Part shown: in pieces, positions 29,336 to 36,700 of the stretch
How the letters are laid out: every line of letters begins with the position of its first letter
Numbering within the stretch: position 1 is the first letter of the stretch
Assembly (NCBI RefSeq): GCF_030373225.1
Contig: NZ_JAUCZG010000002.1
Location: forward strand, 62,001 to 126,000
Length of the DNA stretch: 64,000 nt
Direction of reading: 5' to 3'
Origin: Hydrogenophaga sp.
GTDB taxonomy: Bacteria; Pseudomonadota; Gammaproteobacteria; Burkholderiales; Burkholderiaceae_C
Position numbers and translations under genes: made by a program
The notes under the pieces: generated by a model
Told to the model about the DNA's origin: nothing
The model's database searches: none
The model's input: only the letters and a program-made list of their open reading frames with translations

Positions 29336-31189
29336 TCAGTGGCCGGTGGCCGTGCCCGCGCCCTTGGGCACGCGAACCGACTCCACCAGTTCCTGGATGT
29401 GCTTGGGCACTGGTGCCGACATCTTGCTCACCGCATAGGCCACCGCGAAGTTCACGATGGCGCCCACGGTACCGAAGGCTTCGGGCGTGATGGTGAAGAA
29501 GCCGTTCACGCCGCCGACCATGTTCACGAAGTCGGTGCCCTTGATGAAGAAGATGCCCTTGTGTGCGAACACATAGAACAGCGTCACGGACAGGCCGGCC
29601 AGCATGCCGGCGATGGCGCCCTTGTCGGTCACGGTGCGGCTGAAGATGCCCATCATCAACGCGGGGAAGATGGTGGACGCTGCGATACCGAAGGCCAGGG
29701 CCACGGTACCGGCCGCAAAGCCCGGTGGGTTCAGGCCCAGCCAGCCCGCCACGAAGATGGCAGCGGCCATGGCGATCTTGCCGGCCATGAGCTCACCCTT
29801 TTCGCTGATGTCGGGCTTGATGGCGCCCTTGATCAGGTCGTGCGAGACGGCCGACGAGATGGCCAGCAACAGACCGGCAGCGGTGGACAGCGCAGCGGCC
29901 AGGCCACCAGCAGCCACCAGTGCGATCACCCAGTTGGGCAGCAGCGCGATTTCCGGGTTGGCCAGCACGATGATGTCGGCGTTCACGGTCAGCTCGTTGC
30001 CCTTCCAGCCAGCCGCTTCGGCCTTGCCTTTGGCGACTTCGTTCTTGGTCTTGTCGTTGTAGTACTGGATACGGCCATCGGCGTTCTTGTCTTCCCACTT
30101 CAGCAGGCCGGTTTTCTCCCAGCGCTTCATCCAGTCGGGACGCTGCTCGTAAACCAGGCTGGCTTCGGTGGCGTACAGGTCGCCATTGGCCTTGACCGTG
30201 TCGGCGCTCACGCCGATGCCGCCTTCGGCGCTTCGCACCAGACCCACCGCCGAGTTGACGGTGCCGTGCAGGTTCAGCTTGGCCATGGCGCCCACAGCGG
30301 GTGCCGTGGTGTAGAGCAAGGCGATGAAGACCAGTGCCCAGCCAGCGGACGAGCGCGCATCAGCCACCTTCGGCACGGTGAAGAAGCGAACGATCACGTG
30401 GGGCAGGCCCGCGGTACCGATCATCAGCGACACGGTGTAGAAGAACATGTTGAGCGTGGTGCCCGCGGTGGTGGTGGTGTACTGGCCAAAGCCCAGATCG
30501 GTCACCACCTGGTCGAGCTTGGTCAGCAGCGACACGTCGGTGCCGGCCATGGCCGAGCCCAGACCCAGCTGCGGCAGGAAGTTGCCGGTGAGGTTGAGCG
30601 AGATGAAGAAGGCAGGCACCAGGTAGGCCAGGATCAGCACGATGTACTGGGCGACCTGGGTGTAGGTGATGCCCTTCATGCCGCCGAACACCGCATAGGC
30701 GAACACGATGGCCATGCCGATGTAGATGCCCTGGTCGCTGGTCACGCCCAGGAAACGCGCGAAGGTCACGCCCACGCCGGTCATCTGGCCAATGATGTAG
30801 GTCAGCGATGCAACCAGCAGGCACAACACGGCCACGTTGCGCGCAGCCTTGGAGTAGAACCGGTCGCCGATGAACTCGGGCACGGTGAACTTGCCGAACT
30901 TGCGCAGGTAGGGTGCCAGCAGCATCGCCAGCAGCACGTAGCCGCCGGTCCAGCCCATCAGGAACACGGCGCCGCCGTAGCCCATGTTGGAGATCAGGCC
31001 GGCCATGGAGATGAAGGACGCGGCCGACATCCAGTCAGCGGCCGTGGCCATGCCGTTGGTGATGGGGTGAACCCCGCCGCCAGCCACATAGAACTCGGAC
31101 GTGCTGCCCGCGCGTGCCCAGAAGGCGATGCCGAGGTACAGCGCGAAGCTGAGCCCGACGAACAGATAGATGGTGGTTTGAAGTGCCAT
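29336..31189 (-). CDS. Sodium/solute symporter (VC_2705 family), second copy
   Basis: 617-residue inner-membrane carrier, paralogous to the gene at 14624. It shares GGGVHPITNGMATAADWMSA, LAPYLRKFGKFTVPEFIG and AAGGLAAALSTAAGLLL, and has about 13 membrane spans. It lacks the long coiled insertion of the first copy but keeps a calcium-loop-like stretch at 367-378 (DKNADGRIQYYN). Likely an acetate or other short-chain carboxylate permease; substrate inferred from neighbours (PEP synthase, CrbS-like kinase). It lies nine bases after its DUF4212 partner. Confidence 0.9.
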   Translation of the reverse strand: MALQTTIYLFVGLSFALYLGIAFWARAGSTSEFYVAGGGVHPITNGMATAADWMSAASFISMAGLISNMGYGGAVFLMGWTGGYVLLAMLLAPYLRKFGKFTVPEFIGDRFYSKAARNVAVLCLLVASLTYIIGQMTGVGVTFARFLGVTSDQGIYIGMAIVFAYAVFGGMKGITYTQVAQYIVLILAYLVPAFFISLNLTGNFLPQLGLGSAMAGTDVSLLTKLDQVVTDLGFGQYTTTTAGTTLNMFFYTVSLMIGTAGLPHVIVRFFTVPKVADARSSAGWALVFIALLYTTAPAVGAMAKLNLHGTVNSAVGLVRSAEGGIGVSADTVKANGDLYATEASLVYEQRPDWMKRWEKTGLLKWEDKNADGRIQYYNDKTKNEVAKGKAEAAGWKGNELTVNADIIVLANPEIALLPNWVIALVAAGGLAAALSTAAGLLLAISSAVSHDLIKGAIKPDISEKGELMAGKIAMAAAIFVAGWLGLNPPGFAAGTVALAFGIAASTIFPALMMGIFSRTVTDKGAIAGMLAGLSVTLFYVFAHKGIFFIKGTDFVNMVGGVNGFFTITPEAFGTVGAIVNFAVAYAVSKMSAPVPKHIQELVESVRVPKGAGTATGH

Positions 31190-31198
31190 GGTGTTCTC

Positions 31199-31459
<261 letters not shown>

Positions 31460-31877
31460 GAAAGTCATCTCCTTGGAGTGATGCTTGCCGGGATGGGCAG
31501 CCTTGGCCACCCGCTTGTGCATTCCACCAACCCGAAGGCTCGTGGCACTACGAGGCGCACTGTGTTGGCGCTTTCTTACAGCTAAATTGCGATCCCGCCC
31601 CATCGCCGGAAAACCTAGGGTATGCCCCTAAGAGAAAGCTGTGAACCTGACGCCCAGCTTTCAAAATGAGAGCGCGATGGAGGTGCCGCGGGCACAGGCG
31701 AGCAGGTTTGCAAAAGGATCACCGGCCGACTGCAGCACGGCGCACCGGTAATCAGAAAGCACGCAGAACAGACATTCGCTTACAACTTCAGGTTTGCTTC
31801 ATGAAGACAAACTCCCCAGAATTTGTGAGGAATCGCACAGCCAGAACAATTTGAAACAGCCAGGCGGGGGAGTTCAA
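31460..31877. other. 418-base intergenic region between symporter operon and caspase gene
   Basis: Divergent control region. It contains the TAGGG-N5-CCCTA repeat at 31616-31630. On the plus strand a weak promoter TTGTGA (31823-31828), 16 bases, AACAAT (31845-31850) lies 27 bases before the caspase start. Base composition is less GC-rich near 31790-31860. No RNA gene, repeat or short coding sequence was seen. Confidence 0.4.
31616..31630. promoter_or_regulatory. Inverted repeat TAGGG-N5-CCCTA
   Basis: Perfect inverted repeat: TAGGG, TATGC, CCCTA. It lies about 157 bases upstream of the second DUF4212 gene. The related element at 18112 lies between two other genes of the carboxylate region, which suggests a shared regulator. 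The protein that binds is unknown. Confidence 0.45.
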
Positions 31878-32783
31878 ATGGCCAGCAAACCTGTGTCCGT
31901 ACCGGCGGCAAAACAGCCCCGGGCCTTGTCTTTGCACATCGGCGTCAACGAGGTGAGCGCCGCCCACTACGAGGGCTGGACCGGACCGCTCGCCGCCTGC
32001 GAGTTCGATGCCCACGACATGGCGGCCATCGCCCGCTCCCGGGGCATGAAGAGCACCCTGTTGATCACAAGGAAGGCCACCCGCTCGAACCTGCTGGCCG
32101 CATTGCGCAAGGCGGCCAAGGCCCTGGTGGCGGGTGACTTCTTCTTCCTGAGCTTCTCGGGCCACGGGGGTCAGGTGCCCGACGTGAGTGGCGAGGAAGA
32201 CGACAAACAGGACGAGACCTGGTGCCTGTTCGACGGCCAGCTGATCGACGACGAGCTCTATTTCGAACTCAGCCGCTTTGCGCGCGGTGTGCGCATTCTG
32301 GTGCTCTCGGACAGCTGCCACAGCGGCACCGTGGTGCGTGCGGCGCGCCCGCCAGGCGGCAGCGCGCAACGCCCGCGCATCCTGCCACCGGCGGTGGGCT
32401 TGCGCGTTTATGCGGCGCACAAGGCGTTCTACGACCAGCTGCAGACGGCGGTGGCCCAACAGGCAGGCGCTCGGGTCAGTGACCCCGACACGGCGCTGGC
32501 CAACGTGGCGGTGAGCACCCGGCTCACCGGCATCGTCAAGGACTTCAAGCCCTCGCTGATCCTGATCTCGGGCTGCCAGGACAACCAGTTCTCCATGGAT
32601 GGCGATCACAACGGCGCCTTCACCGAGCAACTGCTGCGCATCTGGAACAACGGGGCGTTCAAGGGCAGCTACGCCAGCTGGCACGCGCGCATCCGTGCGG
32701 GCCTGCCGCCGAGCCAGTCGCCCAACCTGTTCACGCTCGGCCCCTCGGGGGCGTTTCTCAAGCAGCAGCCGTTCGCCCTCTGA
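31878..32783 (+). CDS. Caspase-family (metacaspase-like) cysteine protease
   Basis: 301 residues. The start MASKPVSVP at 31878 follows GGGGGAG; an in-frame TTG at 31794 lacks a ribosome site. A caspase-like p20 domain spans about residues 17-200: [10 protein letters not shown] at strand 1, [14 protein letters not shown] with catalytic H96, and [10 protein letters not shown] with catalytic C147. Both dyad residues are intact. The C-terminal part holds [25 protein letters not shown], the loop typical of bacterial caspases. No signal peptide or membrane span, so cytoplasmic. First of three co-directional genes ending in a CHAT protease. Substrate unknown. Confidence 0.92.
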   Translation: MASKPVSVPAAKQPRALSLHIGVNEVSAAHYEGWTGPLAACEFDAHDMAAIARSRGMKSTLLITRKATRSNLLAALRKAAKALVAGDFFFLSFSGHGGQVPDVSGEEDDKQDETWCLFDGQLIDDELYFELSRFARGVRILVLSDSCHSGTVVRAARPPGGSAQRPRILPPAVGLRVYAAHKAFYDQLQTAVAQQAGARVSDPDTALANVAVSTRLTGIVKDFKPSLILISGCQDNQFSMDGDHNGAFTEQLLRIWNNGAFKGSYASWHARIRAGLPPSQSPNLFTLGPSGAFLKQQPFAL

Positions 32784-32834
32784 GGCAACCCGGCAAGCGC
32801 CACTTCGTGCACCCGGCAACCCTGGGAGGGTTTC

Positions 32835-33731
32835 ATGCTCGGCATCCTCAAACATCGACTGACCGGCCCCGCGGTGAGCTTTCGCGCCACCCCCAACGTG
32901 GGCGGCGCACTGCGCCCGCGCTACCTGCTGCTGCACTACACGGCCGGCCGCACGCTGGAGAGCGCGGCGGAGTCGCTCTGCACCAAAAAGCCGCAGGGCA
33001 ACGCGTCGGCGCACATCGTGCTCGGACGCGACGGGCGCATCGTGCAGCTCGCGCCCTTCAACGCCGTGACCTGGCACGCCGGCGTGAGCCAGTGGAACGG
33101 GCTCGATGGCCTGAACCACCACGCCATCGGCATCGAGCTGGACAACGCCGGGCTGCTGCACCGCGAGGGCGAGCGCTGTGTCTCGTGGTTCGGCAAGGCC
33201 TACCCCGACAGCGAGGTGGTGGTGGCCGAACACCGGTTCGGCGGTGGCCTGCAGCCCTGGCACCACTACACCGAGGTGCAGATCGAGCGCGCGCTGCAGC
33301 TGTGCGAGCTGCTGGTGGCGCACTACGGACTGGAGGACGTGCTGGGTCATGAAGACGTGGCGCGCGGGCGCAAGCTCGACCCGGGTCCTGCGTTTCCGCT
33401 GGCCGCCGTGCGCGCCCGCGCGCTGGGCCGGGGTGCCGATGTGCCGGTGCGCCTGGTGGTGGTGGCGCCACGCCTGAACATCCGCAGCGGACCGGCTGCC
33501 GAGCATCCCAAGCTGGCGCCCGCGCTCAAGCGCGGTACCGAACTGCTGCTGCTCGAGCCGCGCGACCGCTGGAGCCGGGTGGCGGTGGTGGGAGACACCG
33601 ACCTCGAAGGCTGGGTCTGCAACGACTTTGTGACCCGCCAGGCGGCCACCCGCTCCGGGCCGGCCGTGCTCTCGCGCACGCAGCGCGCGGTGCCGCTGCC
33701 CACCCGGGCCACCCCCCGCACCCCGCGTTGA
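32835..33731 (+). CDS. AmpD-like N-acetylmuramoyl-L-alanine amidase with SH3-like domain
   Basis: 298 residues. Residues about 25-185 form an amidase_2/PGRP fold: LLLHYTAGRT with zinc ligand H34, AHIVLGRDGRIVQLAPFNAVTWHAG, and GHEDVARGRKLDPGP with H172, K180 and D182. This keeps the H...H...K-x-D spacing of AmpD. Residues about 200-265 (LNIRSGPAAEHPKL, DRWSRVAV, EGWVCNDFV) form a bacterial SH3-like domain. No signal peptide is visible, so the protein appears cytoplasmic. 51 bases after the caspase gene and 30 before the CHAT gene. It could cut imported muropeptides or, if released, the wall. Confidence 0.9.
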   Translation: MLGILKHRLTGPAVSFRATPNVGGALRPRYLLLHYTAGRTLESAAESLCTKKPQGNASAHIVLGRDGRIVQLAPFNAVTWHAGVSQWNGLDGLNHHAIGIELDNAGLLHREGERCVSWFGKAYPDSEVVVAEHRFGGGLQPWHHYTEVQIERALQLCELLVAHYGLEDVLGHEDVARGRKLDPGPAFPLAAVRARALGRGADVPVRLVVVAPRLNIRSGPAAEHPKLAPALKRGTELLLLEPRDRWSRVAVVGDTDLEGWVCNDFVTRQAATRSGPAVLSRTQRAVPLPTRATPRTPR

Positions 33732-33761
33732 TCCCGACCCACCCGCTGCCGAAAGATCCCC

Positions 33762-36700
33762 ATGGCCACCACCTCCCACGCACCTTCCCCACCCATCACC
33801 TTCATCGTCCGCGGGCAGACCACGACGGACGCCGGCCGCACACGCAGCGGGGGCGCTGCCGCAGGCAGTTCCTTCGGCGGACGCGGCACCTCGGTGCAAC
33901 GGGTGCAGGTGGGCGCCACCCGGGGCAGCGTGGATGCGGTGCGCCTGAGCGCCCGGCCCGGGCTCGACGCGGTCGTGCTGCACATCAGCAACGGCCCCTC
34001 GCTCATGCTGCACCCCGAAACCGCGCGCGACCTGATGCTGGCGCAGTCGGGTCTCACGCGCAGCGGCCTGGCGGCCCAGGGCCGCAGCCGTTCGGCCGGC
34101 GGGCCGACGACCGAGGTTCAGGTGCCGGCACAGCTCGGCTGGCAAGGGCTGGAGCAGGCGGGCGCCTCCCGCGGGGCCACCCGTGGACGGCTCGGTGATG
34201 TGCTGCTGTCGGCGATCGAGGTGGTCACCGGTCTGCTGCTGGAGCCGGCTTCCCGCGTCACCGCCGCCAGGATCGCCGCGCGCGTCGACGACCAGGTGGA
34301 GCCAGGCCTCTACGCGCTGTCGGCCGCCGCCTTCGCCGCCCCGCTCAAGGGCGCGGGTCAACGGCTCGCCAGGGTGCCGCCGGCCGCCAACCCTGCCGAC
34401 CCCTTGCTGGTGCTGCTGCATGGCACCTTCTCCAACACCCACGGCACCTTCGCGAAGCTGTGGCAGCACCATCCGCAACGGGTGCGTGAGCTGTTCGCGC
34501 GCCACGGCGACCGGGTCTACGGCTTCGACCACCCCACCCTGACGGCCAGCCCGATCGACAACGCGCTGATGCTGGTGCGCGCGCTGCCCGATGGCGCGCG
34601 GCTGCACCTGCTCACCCATTCGCGTGGCGGCCTGGTGGCCGAGGTGCTGGCGCGCGTGTGTGCCAAACCCGATCTCGACGAACAGTCCCTGGCTCCCTTC
34701 AAGGTGGCCGCGCACCGCAACCAGCTCAAGGCGCTGCGCGAGCTGGCCGCCGAGCTCAAGGAGCGGGACATCCGCGTCGAGCGTGTGGTGCGCGTGGCCT
34801 GCCCGGCCCGCGGCACGTTGCTGGCTTCCAGACGGCTCGACGCCTACGTGTCGGTGCTCAAGTGGTCGCTCGAGCTGGCCGCGATTCCGGTGGCGCCCAC
34901 GCTGCTCGATTTCATCGGCGAGGTGGCCAGCCAGCGCACCGACCCGGCCTTGCTCCCGGGACTCGAATGCATGATGCCGCAGAGCCCGCTGGTGCAGTGG
35001 CTGCACACCAGCGAAGGCAAGGACGCGGGGCCGCTGCCGGGCCAGTTGCGGGTGGTGGCGGGCGACATCCAGGGCGACTCCATCACCGCCTGGGTCAAGA
35101 CCCTGCTGGCCGATGCCTTCTACTGGACCGACAACGACCTGGTGGTGCAGACGCGCTCGATGTATGGCGGCGCCCCGCGCGCCCCGGCCGGTGGCCATGC
35201 GGCGGCCACCTTCGTGCTCGAACGCGGCGGCAAGGTCACCCACTTCAGCTACTTCAGCGAGCCGGGCACGGCCGAGGCCATCTGCAACGCGCTGGTGCAG
35301 GAAACGCCGGCGGGCTTCCGCCCGATCGGTCCGATGTCGTGGGCCGGGAGTTCGAGCGACGGGCTGCGCGGCGTGCCGCGATCGGCCGGCCTGCCACCGG
35401 CGTCCGGGCGCCCGGCGGTGATCCTGCTGCCCGGCATCCTGGGCAGTCACCTGAGCGTGGGTGGCAAACGCATCTGGTTGAGCGCGCGCATCCTCGGCGG
35501 TCTCGGGCGCCTGGCCTATCCCGACAGCGGCGAGCGCGTGCTGCCCGATGGCGCCATCGGCAGCGTCTACGACGACCTCGCCTCGTTCCTGTCGGCCACC
35601 CACGAGGTCATCGAGTTTTCGTTCGACTGGCGCCGCCCGATCGAGGAAGAAGCGGTTCGGCTCGCCGAGGTCATGGACCAGGCCCTGACGGCGCGCTCGG
35701 CCAGCGGCCAGCCGGTGCGCCTGCTCGCGCACTCCATGGGCGGCGTGGTCGCCCGCACCGTGCAACTGGAGCGGCCCGACGTGTGGCAGCGCTGGCTGGA
35801 GCGTCCCGGCGCGCGGCTGCTGATGCTGGGCACGCCCAACGGCGGCTCGTTCGCGCCGATGCAGGTGCTCTCGGGCGACGACACCATGGGCAATGCGCTG
35901 GCCGCCTTCGGCCTGCCGTTCCAGGACCACCAGGCGCGCCGCCTGATGGCGGCCATGCCGGGTTTCCTTCAACTGCAGACCGGCCTGCTCGACCCGTCGC
36001 TGGGGCTGTCTCACAGCGAACGCTGGCAGACCCTCGCCGAGCAGGACATGAAGGCGCTGGAAGACGCCAACTTCTGGCACGACCCGGCCAGCCAGCGCGC
36101 CATCTACCGCTGGGGCGTGCCCACGCAGGAAGTGCTCGACCAGGCGGTGGCGCTGCGCCGCCGGCTCGACCAGCAGCGCGACGCCGCCCTGCCGGGTTTC
36201 TGCGACCGGCTGGTGATGGTGGTGGGCCAGGCCCGCTTCACACCGGCGGGTTTCGAACTCGATGCACGCGAGGGCCTGGTGTATCTCGACCAGCCCGAGG
36301 GCGGTGACGGTCGCGTGACGCTGGACAACGCACTGCTGCCCGGCGTGCGTGCCTGGCGGGTGGACAGCTCTCACGGCGACCTGCCCGATGTGAAAGCCGC
36401 CTTCCCGGCCTACCTGGACCTGCTGGAACAAGGCGAGACCCAGCGACTGCCGGCGGTGGGCGCGGCTGCAGGCCTGCGCGGCAGCGCTGCGCCGGCCAGT
36501 GCGCTGGTGCGCAACCGCCCGTCGCGCCAGCGCAGCGTGGTGGTCGTGCCACCCACCGGCCTGGCCGAGCTGATGGCGCCGGTGGCCGAGCCCTCCACCG
36601 CGACCGAGGCGCCGCGCCAGCTGCTGCACATCAGCGTGCACAACACCAACCTCAAGTTCACCAGCCGGGCACTGATGGTCGGCCATTACGTGGCCTCCAC

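Noticed and set aside
31794..31877. N-terminal extension of the caspase from a TTG at 31794
   Set aside because: No ribosome site at the TTG and the extension is unlike the family; the ATG at 31878 has a strong GGGGGAG.
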